From Mediterraneibacter massiliensis (GTDB taxonomy: Bacteria; Bacillota; Clostridia; Lachnospirales; Lachnospiraceae), in the NCBI RefSeq assembly GCF_001487105.1, contig NZ_LN913001.1, positions 237,295-301,294 of the forward strand: a stretch of 64,000 nucleotides of DNA. Reading direction: 5' to 3'. Below, in pieces: positions 26,392 through 35,286 of the stretch. A model generated the notes under the pieces. That model was not told where the DNA came from, ran no database searches, and saw only the letters and a program-made list of their open reading frames with translations. Every line of letters begins with the position of its first letter. Position 1 is the first letter of the stretch. A program made the translations under genes and the position numbers.

Positions 26392-27339
26392 ATGAAAGAT
26401 GAGTTTTATTTCCCCTCAAAGGATGGAAATACAGAGATCCACACAATAGAATGGAAGCCAGAAGGCAGTGTAAAAGCAGTCCTGCAGCTTAGTCACGGCA
26501 TGGTAGAATATATCGACCGTTATGATGAGTTCGCCCAGTTTTTGTGTAAAGAGGGTTTTTATGTGGTGGGGAACGATCATCTTGGCCATGGAAAATCGAT
26601 ACAGAGTAAGTCGGAATATGGATTTTTTAATGAGAAATACGGAAATGCGTGCGTTTTGGGAGATATGCATACCCTTCGTCTGCGCACGAGCAAAAAATAT
26701 CCCGGTGTGCCCTACTATATGATGGGACACAGTATGGGCTCCAGTCTTCTCAGGCAGTATATCCAGATGTATGGAAATGGATTAAGCGGAGCTATACTGA
26801 TGGGAGCCGTGGCAGACAAAAACAGAGGGCTTTTGAAATGTGCAAAGCGCTTGTGCCGTATCATAGCGGCGTGCCGAGGCTGGCACTACCGGAGCCGTCT
26901 GATAGACAAGATAGCGATCGGGTCCTACAACAAACGCTTTAAACCGGCAAAGACAAGAGCGGATTGGATCACCAGTGACGAGAAACGTCTGGAGGCCTAT
27001 GTGTCTGATCCCTTATGTTCCTTTATATTTACCGTAAATGCATATTATCATATGTTCAGCGGGATGTTAAGCATGCAGAAGAAAGAGAGCATTTTTATGA
27101 TCCCTAAGAACCTGCCTATCCTGATCCTGGCAGGAGCAGAAGATCCTGTGGGAAACTGCGGGAAAGGAGTGCGGAAAATATACGAACAATATAAAGCGGC
27201 CGGGATACAGGACATCATGCTGCGATTGTATGCTGGGGACAGACATGAGCTTCTCAACGAGACAGACCGCATACAGGTATATAAAGACATTTGGGAGTGG
27301 CTGGAGAATAAAAATATAAAGATTGACAATAGAAAATGA
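26392..27339 (+). CDS. Alpha/beta hydrolase, lysophospholipase/monoacylglycerol lipase-like
   Basis: A 315-residue serine hydrolase (Hydrolase_4/S33 type). The oxyanion region LQLSHGMVEYIDRYDEFA, the nucleophile elbow GHSMGSS (about 112-118, Ser 114), an acid in ILAGAEDPVGNCGKG and the C-terminal DRHELLNETD histidine complete a triad. No signal peptide. It may act on lipid esters in the cytoplasm; substrate not readable. A strong promoter for the next gene overlaps its final codons. Confidence 0.85.
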   Translation: MKDEFYFPSKDGNTEIHTIEWKPEGSVKAVLQLSHGMVEYIDRYDEFAQFLCKEGFYVVGNDHLGHGKSIQSKSEYGFFNEKYGNACVLGDMHTLRLRTSKKYPGVPYYMMGHSMGSSLLRQYIQMYGNGLSGAILMGAVADKNRGLLKCAKRLCRIIAACRGWHYRSRLIDKIAIGSYNKRFKPAKTRADWITSDEKRLEAYVSDPLCSFIFTVNAYYHMFSGMLSMQKKESIFMIPKNLPILILAGAEDPVGNCGKGVRKIYEQYKAAGIQDIMLRLYAGDRHELLNETDRIQVYKDIWEWLENKNIKIDNRK

Positions 27340-27351
27340 AACATATATAAT
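27323..27351 (+). promoter_or_regulatory. Consensus promoter of the DUF4190-like gene
   Basis: TTGACA (27323-27328) and TATAAT (27346-27351) with 17-base spacing, a perfect vegetative match. The -35 lies within the end of the hydrolase gene. Confidence 0.85.
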
Positions 27352-27392
27352 ATTTTTATGAAAAAAACATAAAATATTTACGGAGGAAGAAA

Positions 27393-27641
27393 ATGGCAGT
27401 AGCATCATTAGTTTTAGGTATTGTTTCTATTGTGATCGGAGTATTCTTTGGAAGCTTCGGACTTGTTGGCGGCGTGATCGGTATCGTTGGCATCATCCTG
27501 GGAGTACAGGGGAAGAAAGATCCGGCGAAAAAAGGCATGGCGACAGCTGGTTTCGTATGTTCCATTATCGGTACGGTACTCTGTCTGCTCATGTATATTG
27601 CGTGTGCAGCATGTGTTGGCGGAATCGCAGCTTTAGCATAA
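27393..27641 (+). CDS. Small DUF4190-like membrane protein
   Basis: An 82-residue, Gly-rich protein with two membrane segments (about 3-35 and 50-80) around a polar hinge GKKDPAKKGMATAG. This layout matches DUF4190-type proteins, whose function is unknown. GGAGGAAGAAA precedes the ATG. It has a consensus promoter and its own terminator, so it is probably a well-expressed single-gene unit. Confidence 0.78.
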   Translation: MAVASLVLGIVSIVIGVFFGSFGLVGGVIGIVGIILGVQGKKDPAKKGMATAGFVCSIIGTVLCLLMYIACAACVGGIAALA

Positions 27642-27665
27642 TATTAACGTAAAGGGAATGAGTGA

Positions 27666-27695
27666 GAAGAGGAGTGCTTATGCATTCCTCTTTTT
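27666..27695 (+). terminator. Terminator after the DUF4190-like gene
   Basis: AGAGGAGTGC and GCATTCCTCT form a stem followed by TTTTT. Confidence 0.75.
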
Positions 27696-27717
27696 CAGCG
27701 CATAGGAGTGGTGGGAG

Positions 27718-28494
27718 ATGGGATTTCAGATCGGAAAGTTTACAATACCGTATTATGGTCTTTGTATTGGGACAGGTGTGCTCGTGGCAGCGCTTGTCGG
27801 CTGCATACTGGTACGCCGGTTTCATAAGAAATATGATGATTTTATAGCGCTCGCCGCCTGTGCGGCACTGGGCGGGCTTTTGGGGGCTAAGCTCTTATAT
27901 CTTGTTGTCTCCTGGAAAGATATTGATTTTTCCAGGCTGACAGACAGGGCGTATCTCTCCATATGGCTGTCAGGCGGTTTTGTGTTTTACGGAGGGCTGA
28001 TCGGGGGGCTGATCGGCGTATTCTTTTGTTGGAAGATCTTCCATATACAGGTGCTGGAATATGCTTCCATTGGAATTCCCTGTATCCCGATCGTGCATGC
28101 CTTTGGAAGAATGGGGTGCAGCGCTGTGGGCTGCTGCTATGGAAGACCGTATACAGGGATGGGAGCGATCACTTACACGGAGTCGCTGATCGCGCCAAAT
28201 CATATAGCGCTCTTTCCGGTACAGATGACAGAGGCAATGTGCAATCTGGTGATAGCAGTGATCCTGATCGTATATATATGCAGGAAGCAAAGAAAGACCA
28301 GAAATAGTTTGCTGTTATATCTGATGCTCTACGCGCCGGTGCGTTTTGTGCTGGAGTATTTTCGTTATGACGATGCGGAGCGGGGGATCATACATGGGTT
28401 TTCCACTTCCCAGTGGATCAGTATGTTTGTCTTTGGGACGGCACTTTTGTGTTATATCATCAGAAAAAGGAAAAAAAGTACAAAGAATTTATGA
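27718..28494 (+). CDS. lgt: Prolipoprotein diacylglyceryl transferase
   Basis: A 258-residue integral membrane enzyme that attaches diacylglycerol to the lipobox cysteine of prolipoproteins such as the two importer lipoproteins in this window. Seven membrane helices are expected. The signature is HAFGRMGCSAVGCCYGRPY (about 127-145), with the catalytic-region HG/R motifs. GGGAG precedes the ATG at 27718. The DUF5058 gene follows after 11 bases. Confidence 0.92.
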   Translation: MGFQIGKFTIPYYGLCIGTGVLVAALVGCILVRRFHKKYDDFIALAACAALGGLLGAKLLYLVVSWKDIDFSRLTDRAYLSIWLSGGFVFYGGLIGGLIGVFFCWKIFHIQVLEYASIGIPCIPIVHAFGRMGCSAVGCCYGRPYTGMGAITYTESLIAPNHIALFPVQMTEAMCNLVIAVILIVYICRKQRKTRNSLLLYLMLYAPVRFVLEYFRYDDAERGIIHGFSTSQWISMFVFGTALLCYIIRKRKKSTKNL

Positions 28495-28505
28495 GGAGGT
28501 TTTTT

Positions 28506-29231
28506 ATGTTTGACGCAAACAGTACATTTTTATTTGTGTTGGCAGGAGCGGTTATCGTTTTTGTTATAGCGCAGTCGGTCTTTTTTCTTGTGCGGGCATA
28601 CCGCAGAGGAAAAGCACTTAACATGGATATGAAGCAGGTGCGGAAAATGATGCTGTCGACGGCGGTGTTTACTTTTGCCCCGGCGGTATCCATCCTTCTG
28701 GGGATCATTACATTGTCGAAGTTTTTAGGTCTGCCGCTTCCCTGGCTCCGTCTGAGTGTGATCGGAGCTATTACGTATGAACTGCCGGCGGCCACGACGA
28801 CGGCAAATGCCTTAGGGATAGGCGCGCTCTCTACGACGATCACGGATCCAAAAGTTTATACGGCTATTGCCTGGGTCATGACGCTGGGAATCTTTCCGGG
28901 TCTTATCTGGGTACCGCTTTTTATCAAAAAGATCCAGGGAGGTCTGGTAAAGCTTAAAAATAAGGACAGCAAGTGGGGAGACATTGTTATGACAGCGTTA
29001 TTTCTGGGTATGATCTCGGCATTTCTGGGAATGGTATTCGCAGATATACGCGAAGGGTTAAAAGGCTGGATACCGATCTTTGTTCTCTTGTTTTCTGCAT
29101 TTTTAATGGGAATCTGTGGGATCCTCGTGAAGAAGTGTCACATGAAGTGGCTGGAGAACTATGCTTTGCCGATCAGTATGCTGGGCGCTATGGTTTTTGC
29201 GGTATGTATTACGCCGCTGATAGGAGGTTGA
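28506..29231 (+). CDS. DUF5058 family membrane protein
   Basis: A 241-residue protein with about six membrane helices. The opening MFDANSTFLFVLAGAVI and the segment LRLSVIGAITYELPAATTTANALG are typical of DUF5058 proteins, which usually sit next to a second small membrane protein and a peptidase. Function unknown; the paired hydrophobic proteins suggest a two-subunit carrier. Start ATG 28506 follows TGAGGAGGTTTTTT. The next gene starts within 5 bases. Confidence 0.8.
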   Translation: MFDANSTFLFVLAGAVIVFVIAQSVFFLVRAYRRGKALNMDMKQVRKMMLSTAVFTFAPAVSILLGIITLSKFLGLPLPWLRLSVIGAITYELPAATTTANALGIGALSTTITDPKVYTAIAWVMTLGIFPGLIWVPLFIKKIQGGLVKLKNKDSKWGDIVMTALFLGMISAFLGMVFADIREGLKGWIPIFVLLFSAFLMGICGILVKKCHMKWLENYALPISMLGAMVFAVCITPLIGG

Positions 29232-29235
29232 TATG

Positions 29236-29901
29236 ATGGGGAAAAAAGGAAAGACCTATGATGATATGACACATATGTACGGACGCATATGGATATTGTT
29301 AGCACTGGGTATGATCTTTGCCTATCCGACAGTGACTTGTATTTATTATGATGCATGGCCGGGAATCATGCCGGTATTAAAAGGGCTTTTGGGTGTGGCT
29401 CCCATCTTTTGGACAGTGGGGCTGATCGAAGTCATAACCTTTGTGCCTATGCTGGGAACCGCAGGCTCCTATCTCGCCTTTGTAACAGGCAACCTTACGA
29501 ATTTGAAAGTACCGGCAGCGCTGACAGCGATGGAAAACGCGAAAGTTAAGCCGGGTACAGAGGAAGGAGAGGTGATTTCTACGATCGCCGTGGCGACTTC
29601 TTCTATCGTGACGACAGTGATTATAGCCGCAGGAGTAGCCTTGCTCGTGCCTTTGACACCGATCTTGAATTCTCCGGTATTAAAACCGGCATTTGACAAT
29701 ATACTTCCGGCGTTATTCGGAGGTCTTGCGGTTGTCTACGTGAGCAAGAACTGGAAAATCTCTATTGCCCCGCTTCTATTTATGATCGTGTTATTCCTTC
29801 TGGTCCCGTCACTTTCCAGTTCGGTAGGGGTGCTGGTTCCAGTAGGAGCGTTGATCGCGATCGGTGCGGCGAGAATTTTGTATAAGAAGGGAAAACTGTA
29901 A
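29236..29901 (+). CDS. Membrane protein partnered with DUF5058
   Basis: About 221 residues and five to six membrane helices (for example IWILLALGMIFAYPTVTCIYY, and the IAVATSSIVTTVIIAAGVALLVPL segment). The conserved-looking GTAGSYLAFVTGNLTNLKVPAA loop falls between helices. GGAGG lies 8 bases before ATG 29236 (5 before an adjacent ATG at 29233). Together with the preceding DUF5058 protein it probably forms one complex, with the M20 peptidase downstream handling the imported substrate. This role is inference. Confidence 0.7.
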   Translation: MGKKGKTYDDMTHMYGRIWILLALGMIFAYPTVTCIYYDAWPGIMPVLKGLLGVAPIFWTVGLIEVITFVPMLGTAGSYLAFVTGNLTNLKVPAALTAMENAKVKPGTEEGEVISTIAVATSSIVTTVIIAAGVALLVPLTPILNSPVLKPAFDNILPALFGGLAVVYVSKNWKISIAPLLFMIVLFLLVPSLSSSVGVLVPVGALIAIGAARILYKKGKL

Positions 29902-29940
29902 AAGTTCGTAGAAATGATCTTTATAGGAGGAGAGGATTAT

Positions 29941-31377
29941 ATGATCATAGTATGGATAGTACTGGCTGTTATCGCGTTATTTTTGGGCATAGTATTGCTG
30001 CGCGCGGTGATGTTTGTGCCAAAGGGGGAAGTGAAGGCTTCCGGCAGTCCGGTTACATTAGATGAAAAGAAAATCGTAGACGACATGGTGGAAATGATAC
30101 GTTGTAAGACAGTTTCTTACAATGAGGAGAGTCTGATAGATCAAGACGAATTTGTAAAATTTCAGAATCTGCTCCCTCGTTTATATCCAAGTGTACACGA
30201 CGCATGTACACGGGAGTTCGTAGGGGAGAACGGCATGCTGTATCACTGGAAGGGAAAAACAGAAAAGGAGCCGGTCGTTTTAATGTCCCACTATGATGTG
30301 GTGCCTGCAGAAGAGTCGCTATGGGAAAAGCCTGCGTTTGAAGGAATCGTGGAGGACGGCGTGATCTGGGGGCGAGGGACACTGGATACAAAGGGAACTT
30401 TCTGTGGGATCATGGAAGCGGCAGAAAAACTGATTACAGAAGGGTTTGTACCAGAACATGATATCTATTTTGCCTTTTCAGGACAGGAAGAGATCAATGG
30501 ACCCTCCTGCCCGGCGATCGTAGACCTTCTGGAGGAAAGAGGTATCCGGCCGGCATTAGTCGTAGACGAAGGCGGCGCAGTGGTGGAGAATGTATTTCCG
30601 GGAGTAGACAGAGAGTGCGCTTTGATCGGGATAGCGGAAAAGGGTCTGACAAATATTGAATTCAAAGCAAAGAGCAATGGAGGACATGCTTCTATGCCTC
30701 CGGTACATACGATCGTAGGAGAGCTGGCGCAGGCAGTGACAGATGTAGAAAATCATCCGTTCCCAAGGCAGATCACAAAACCAGTCCGTGAAATGCTAGA
30801 CACGTTGGGCAGACATTCGAGTTTTGCCTATAAGATCTTATTCGCGAATCTGTGGTGCCTGGAAGGTCTGTTCGACAAAGTGTGCCGTGCTTCCGGCGGA
30901 GAATTAAATGCGATGGTGCGGACGACCTGCGCGATGACGAAGATGGAGGGAGGAAAGGCATTTAACGTTATTCCTCCTTCAGCTTCCATAGGCATGAATC
31001 TGCGGCTTTTGGGAAAGGACACGGTAGAGTCAGCGAGGGAGTATCTGGAAAAGACCATACACAATCCCCATATCGAGGTATCGGTATATGAGGGAAGAAA
31101 TCCTTCCAGAGAATCTGATACAGAATGTGCGGAGTACAAACGTCTCTGCCAGGCGGTCGCAGATACATGGACAGAGGCGATCGTCTCTCCCTATTTGATG
31201 ATGGCATGCAGCGATTCCTGGCATTACTGCCGGATTACAGACCGGGTATACAAGTTTTCGGCGATGAAGCTTTCAAAAGAGGAACGTGGAATGATCCATG
31301 GGAATAATGAACGGGTGCCGGTCAAGACGCTAGTAAAAACGGTAGAATTTTTTGTGCGGCTGATGAAAATGTGTTAG
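29941..31377 (+). CDS. M20-family metallopeptidase (PM20D1/carboxypeptidase-like)
   Basis: A 478-residue dinuclear zinc hydrolase. An N-terminal hydrophobic helix (about 2-24) may anchor it. Metal ligands appear in MSHYDVVPA (about 115), [10 protein letters not shown] (about 143-152), GQEEINGP (Glu-Glu, about 182) and the late WHYCRI...[10 protein letters not shown] histidine. The family removes terminal amino acids from peptides or N-acyl amino acids. ATG 29941 follows TAGGAGGAGAGG, and the two membrane-protein genes before it are tightly spaced, so import and hydrolysis of a peptide-like substrate is plausible. Confidence 0.87.
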   Translation: MIIVWIVLAVIALFLGIVLLRAVMFVPKGEVKASGSPVTLDEKKIVDDMVEMIRCKTVSYNEESLIDQDEFVKFQNLLPRLYPSVHDACTREFVGENGMLYHWKGKTEKEPVVLMSHYDVVPAEESLWEKPAFEGIVEDGVIWGRGTLDTKGTFCGIMEAAEKLITEGFVPEHDIYFAFSGQEEINGPSCPAIVDLLEERGIRPALVVDEGGAVVENVFPGVDRECALIGIAEKGLTNIEFKAKSNGGHASMPPVHTIVGELAQAVTDVENHPFPRQITKPVREMLDTLGRHSSFAYKILFANLWCLEGLFDKVCRASGGELNAMVRTTCAMTKMEGGKAFNVIPPSASIGMNLRLLGKDTVESAREYLEKTIHNPHIEVSVYEGRNPSRESDTECAEYKRLCQAVADTWTEAIVSPYLMMACSDSWHYCRITDRVYKFSAMKLSKEERGMIHGNNERVPVKTLVKTVEFFVRLMKMC

Positions 31378-31392
31378 GAAAGTGAAAGATAC

Positions 31393-32748
31393 ATGAAAGT
31401 AAATTTAACAGAAGGTTCCGTGGCGAAAAAAATGCTGCTCTTTTCCCTGCCTTTAATGGCAGGGAATCTTTTACAGCAGTGCTATAATATTGCGGATACA
31501 TTGATCGTCGGACGTTTCATAGGTGCAAATGCACTGGCGGCAGTAGGCTCTGCGTATACTCTCATGACATTTCTTACCTCGATCATTCTGGGATTATGTA
31601 TGGGGAGCGGCGCGCTGTTTTCTATACGTTATGGGGAACGGGATGAGGAGACGCTGAAGAAAAGCATAGCGGTCTCCTTTCTTTTGATCGGAAGTCTGAC
31701 GATCATACTAAATATTGCAGTCTTTTTAGGAATCGACGGAATACTTTGGTTTTTGCGGGTTCCGGAAGCTGTATATAAGATGATGAGAGAGTATCTGCTG
31801 ATCATTTTTGCCGGGATCGGCGCCACTTTTTTATATAATTATTTTGCCTGTCTTTTGCGGGCAGCAGGGGAATCGTTTATCCCTCTTGTATTTCTTGCCG
31901 TCTGTGCTCTCTTGAATGTGATCCTGGATTTTGGGTTTGTGCTCGGTCTCCATGCAGGGGTGGGCGGCGCGGCATTTGCGACAGTGCTGTCCCAGTTTGT
32001 ATCAGGGATTGGCATCACATTGTATACATGGTTTAGACGGAAAGAATTTCGGATAAAGAGAAAACATTTACAGATAAAGAAAAAACTAATCATAGAAATT
32101 TTTCAGTTTTCTTTTTTGACATCCGTACAGCAATCGGTGATGAATCTGGGAATTTTGATGGTACAGGGACTGGTGAACAGTTTCGGACCGGGGGTGATGG
32201 CAGCCTTTGCGGCGGCGGTGAAGATCGACTCTTTTGCGTACATGCCGGTACAAGATTTCGGCAATGCATTTTCTACCTTTGTGGCGCAAAATTATGGGGC
32301 AGGAAAACCGGAAAGGATCCGGGAAGGGTGCAGAAAGGCAGTATATCTTGTGTCAGGTTTTTGTATAGTGATCTCGGCGGCAGTCTGGCTGTTGGCAAAA
32401 CCGCTGTTGTCTCTTTTTATTGAGGCGGACAGGACAAAGATCCTGGCGGTGGGAGTGCAGTATCTGCATATAGAAGGAGCTTTTTATATTGGGATAGGAT
32501 ATTTGTTCTTATTCTATGGATATTACAGAGCTGTGAGAAGACCGGGAATGTCGGTCGTACTGACGGTCATATCACTTGGTACACGGGTGGCGCTTGCCTA
32601 TCTCTTGTCGTCTACGGCTTTAGGAGTGACCGGTATCTGGTGGTCTGTTCCAATCGGATGGGCACTGGCAGATATGGCAGGATGGCTGTATTATATAAAA
32701 CTAAGAAAGACTTCTGCGCTGCAGAAGTCTCCGCCTGCGCAGAGTTGA
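31393..32748 (+). CDS. MATE-family efflux transporter
   Basis: A 451-residue protein with twelve predicted membrane helices in two MatE halves, starting KKMLLFSLPLMAGNLLQQCYNIADTLIVGRF. It exports cationic compounds using a sodium or proton gradient. The gene starts 15 bases after the M20 peptidase stop and ends just ahead of a bidirectional terminator shared with the convergent LarA-like gene. Confidence 0.9.
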   Translation: MKVNLTEGSVAKKMLLFSLPLMAGNLLQQCYNIADTLIVGRFIGANALAAVGSAYTLMTFLTSIILGLCMGSGALFSIRYGERDEETLKKSIAVSFLLIGSLTIILNIAVFLGIDGILWFLRVPEAVYKMMREYLLIIFAGIGATFLYNYFACLLRAAGESFIPLVFLAVCALLNVILDFGFVLGLHAGVGGAAFATVLSQFVSGIGITLYTWFRRKEFRIKRKHLQIKKKLIIEIFQFSFLTSVQQSVMNLGILMVQGLVNSFGPGVMAAFAAAVKIDSFAYMPVQDFGNAFSTFVAQNYGAGKPERIREGCRKAVYLVSGFCIVISAAVWLLAKPLLSLFIEADRTKILAVGVQYLHIEGAFYIGIGYLFLFYGYYRAVRRPGMSVVLTVISLGTRVALAYLLSSTALGVTGIWWSVPIGWALADMAGWLYYIKLRKTSALQKSPPAQS

Positions 32749-32762
32749 TACAGCAAGAAAAA

Positions 32763-32799
32763 ACTGTGGAAAAGTGGAGGTTAATCCACTTTCCACAGT
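32763..32799. terminator. Bidirectional terminator between MATE and LarA-like genes
   Basis: ACTGTGGAAAAGTGGA (32763-32778) pairs with TCCACTTTCCACAGT (32785-32799). On the minus strand it is followed by TTTTTT. The stop codon of the minus-strand LarA-like gene (32781-32783) lies in the loop. Confidence 0.85.
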
Positions 32800-34046
32800 C
32801 CGAGAGCAGGCGTTTTCACAAAATAGATCTCTTCGCCGTCTTTTAGTGTGTTCCATCCTTCTTTCAACGTATGAGGGTCATAAGTTTTAATAGCCTGTTC
32901 ATATTCCATCCAGTCATAGCCGACGTTGTGGATTTCTTCTTTACTCAAATTGTCAGATCTTGTGCAGTATGTAACATGAAAACGGCCGTCAGCAGAACCC
33001 TGGATCAGATGAGCCGCTGCCATGATACGATCCTGGAATATCCCTTTGTTAAACAGATCCAGTATATAGTCACGTCCCTTATATCCGTAAGTACGGATCA
33101 TCTCATCCATTTCTTTGTTTTCTCCGAACGCTTTTACGCCCGGTGCCAGTACAATGAGCTCTCCTCCATCGGCCACTGCCATCCGGGTACGATAGATGCC
33201 TTTATTTCCCACCCAGGTCGTTTTTAATTCATAAGGATCCAGATAGGTGACGACTTTTTTGGCCGGTCGTCCGATATGGGTGATGTTTAACTTATCGGCC
33301 AGCGCACAGGCATGTTCAAAAGGCTTCCGGGAAGAACCGATGTACAGACCTTTTAAAGATACGTGTTCCTGCGGATCCAAAGTAGTGACTGTCTGGATAT
33401 AGACGAGCGGAAGCTCTGTCAGAAAATGTTCCTGGGCATAGTCAAATACCTTCCTTGCAGGAGAGTCGGCAACACCCAATGCCTGCTCCATCCCGCAGAT
33501 GGCGCTGAGCATGTGAGATTTGTTGATCATCTGGCGTCCGCCGATCCCGACGAAAATATTCTTACTGTAATTTGCCATACCGACTACTTCATGCGGAACG
33601 ACTTGCCCTACGGACAGGATCAGATCATAGCCGCCATGGATCAATTTTTCGTTTACTTCCACTTCGATATCGGTAGAGTAAAGCCCGCCGGAGATTTCCT
33701 CTACCACAGATTTAGGTACTGTACCGATGGAAATCGTATCCGTCTGCCAGTGATGCACGAGAAAAGCAGAATCCGGGATGACCCCGTGAAACATCTTTTC
33801 CTTCTCCTGGGCATCCATCTCCATATGTGTGCCCAGCGCAGGCATGACCTGTACCTGTGCCTGCGGGGACAGTTTTTTATATAGGATCTGGGTGATCTCA
33901 CCCGCATACGAGTAACAGCGGGTGAAATCCGGGGGGATGATGAGTACTTTTCGAACATCCGGATATTGTGCCAGAAGTTGTTCGATGGAATGCGTTGTTT
34001 CCGCAGGTGAAATACCATTTTCCTGTGTAACGTAGATTTCTTTCAT
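32781..34046 (-). CDS. LarA-superfamily (nickel-pincer racemase/epimerase) protein, copy 1
   Basis: A 421-residue member of the LarA/DUF2088 superfamily. The N-terminal domain includes VLIIPPDFTRCYSYAGEI and VMPALGTHMEMD with a His in the cofactor region; GGYDLILSVGQVVPHEVVGMANYSKNIFVGIGG follows. LarA enzymes use a nickel-pincer nucleotide to shift hydride at the alpha-carbon of 2-hydroxy acids, and some act on malate or gluconate. The cofactor-making larB, larC and larE genes are not in this window. GGGGAGGAACAC precedes ATG. Cotranscribed behind a zinc sugar-acid dehydrogenase gene, so a sugar-acid substrate is likelier than lactate. Confidence 0.8.
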   Translation of the reverse strand: MKEIYVTQENGISPAETTHSIEQLLAQYPDVRKVLIIPPDFTRCYSYAGEITQILYKKLSPQAQVQVMPALGTHMEMDAQEKEKMFHGVIPDSAFLVHHWQTDTISIGTVPKSVVEEISGGLYSTDIEVEVNEKLIHGGYDLILSVGQVVPHEVVGMANYSKNIFVGIGGRQMINKSHMLSAICGMEQALGVADSPARKVFDYAQEHFLTELPLVYIQTVTTLDPQEHVSLKGLYIGSSRKPFEHACALADKLNITHIGRPAKKVVTYLDPYELKTTWVGNKGIYRTRMAVADGGELIVLAPGVKAFGENKEMDEMIRTYGYKGRDYILDLFNKGIFQDRIMAAAHLIQGSADGRFHVTYCTRSDNLSKEEIHNVGYDWMEYEQAIKTYDPHTLKEGWNTLKDGEEIYFVKTPALGLWKVD

Positions 34047-34073
34047 GTGTTCCTCCCCTTAGGTTTATGCAGC

Positions 34074-35096
34074 TCAGTCTTCGAATTTCAATACGATTTT
34101 TAAGACATCTTGTGGATGTTCTTTGATCATAGTCAACGCATCCATGATATCTTTATAATTATATGCCTTTGTCATCAGATCTTCCGGATGGAGACTGCCG
34201 TCTTCGAATCCTTCGATGACTTCATCAAAGCAGTGATTGTTCAGACGAGAACCTACAATAGTTAATTCTTTCTTTGTAATCTCCGCCATACAGATATTCG
34301 ACGGTTTATCCTTCAGTCCAATACATACGACACGTCCGGCAGGGCATGCTAACTGTACAGACTGCTCAAAAGAAGAGGGGATACATACTGTATCGACTAC
34401 GACAGGAATGCCTTCCCCATCAGTAAACTGATCCAAGCGTTCTTCTAAGTCTTCTTCAGAAACAAGGACGATCTCATCAGCACCCATAGCCTTTGCTTTT
34501 TCCAAACGCTCTTTGACCAGATCTGTCATGATGACCTGTGCGCCGTTGCGTTTTGCAACCTGCATAGCGCAGATACCGATCGGACCGGATCCCATGATCA
34601 GGACTTTGTCGCCTTCTTTGATCTGTCCGCGATTATTGATTTCTACACCGATCGTAAAAGGCTCTACCAGACCAAGTAAAGATTCATCGAACTTTTTGTG
34701 GAAAAGATGTATGTTCTGTGCCGGCGCTTTTACATATTCTGCAAAACCTCCGTCTCTGTGTACACCCATGACTTCCAGATCCCGGCATACATTGTGTCTG
34801 CCGATACGGCAGGCATAGCAGTGTCCACAGCTGATGACAGGATCCACGGCGACCTGATCTCCTGGTTTGATATGTTCGACAGCAGAGCCTACAGACTCCA
34901 CGATTCCGCCGAATTCATGCCCGATCAGACGTGGATATGTAGCCAACGAGTTGGTTCCATTCCATATGCCAATATCAGAACCGCATATACCTCCTGAAGT
35001 AATGCGTACGATGACATCATCTGGATTTTCAATCTCCGGTTTCGGTACATCTACAATCTCTACTTTAAATGGTTCAATAACTTTAATGGCTTTCAT
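34074..35096 (-). CDS. Zinc-binding alcohol dehydrogenase, sugar-acid/polyol type, copy 1
   Basis: A 340-residue medium-chain dehydrogenase. The catalytic zinc ligands are in GGICGSD (Cys about 37) and GHEFGG; the structural zinc site is CGHCYACRIGRHNVC (about 88-102). The NAD loop reads VLIMGSGPIGICAMQ (about 163-177). Closest in feel to L-galactonate/L-idonate 5-dehydrogenases. ATG 35096 follows AGGAGGAAATGCC; a longer frame to 35378 would cross the promoter. First gene of the minus operon with the LarA-like gene 27 bases downstream. Confidence 0.86.
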   Translation of the reverse strand: MKAIKVIEPFKVEIVDVPKPEIENPDDVIVRITSGGICGSDIGIWNGTNSLATYPRLIGHEFGGIVESVGSAVEHIKPGDQVAVDPVISCGHCYACRIGRHNVCRDLEVMGVHRDGGFAEYVKAPAQNIHLFHKKFDESLLGLVEPFTIGVEINNRGQIKEGDKVLIMGSGPIGICAMQVAKRNGAQVIMTDLVKERLEKAKAMGADEIVLVSEEDLEERLDQFTDGEGIPVVVDTVCIPSSFEQSVQLACPAGRVVCIGLKDKPSNICMAEITKKELTIVGSRLNNHCFDEVIEGFEDGSLHPEDLMTKAYNYKDIMDALTMIKEHPQDVLKIVLKFED

Positions 35097-35141
35097 GGCA
35101 TTTCCTCCTGTTAAATACAACAAATATATTTCATTGAACAC

Positions 35142-35170
35142 AATATAACATACGACGTCATACGTGTCAA
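35142..35170 (-). promoter_or_regulatory. Promoter with a dyad in the spacer, dehydrogenase/LarA operon
   Basis: On the minus strand TTGACA (35170-35165) and TATATT (35147-35142) are 17 bases apart. The spacer is filled by the imperfect dyad ACATACGACGTCATACGT (35148-35165 on plus), a likely operator for the divergent GntR-type regulator. Confidence 0.75.
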
Positions 35171-35199
35171 TTGCAAAATGCAGGATACTGTGGTAGAAT
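35171..35199 (+). promoter_or_regulatory. Divergent promoter of the first GntR regulator
   Basis: TTGCAA (35171-35176) and TAGAAT (35194-35199) with 17-base spacing. It starts the base after the opposing -35 box, so one operator could control both directions. Confidence 0.65.
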
Positions 35200-35286
35200 A
35201 TCTGTACAATATAGCTGCCGGAAGAGACGTGTATATGGACGTTCAGCTGGTTGGATATGGAAATAGAATGAATCAGGAGTGGAAAT

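Noticed and set aside
32871..33884. Long plus-strand frames opposite the LarA-like gene
   Set aside because: They mirror the codon pattern of a well-supported minus-strand enzyme and show no ribosome sites or family motifs.
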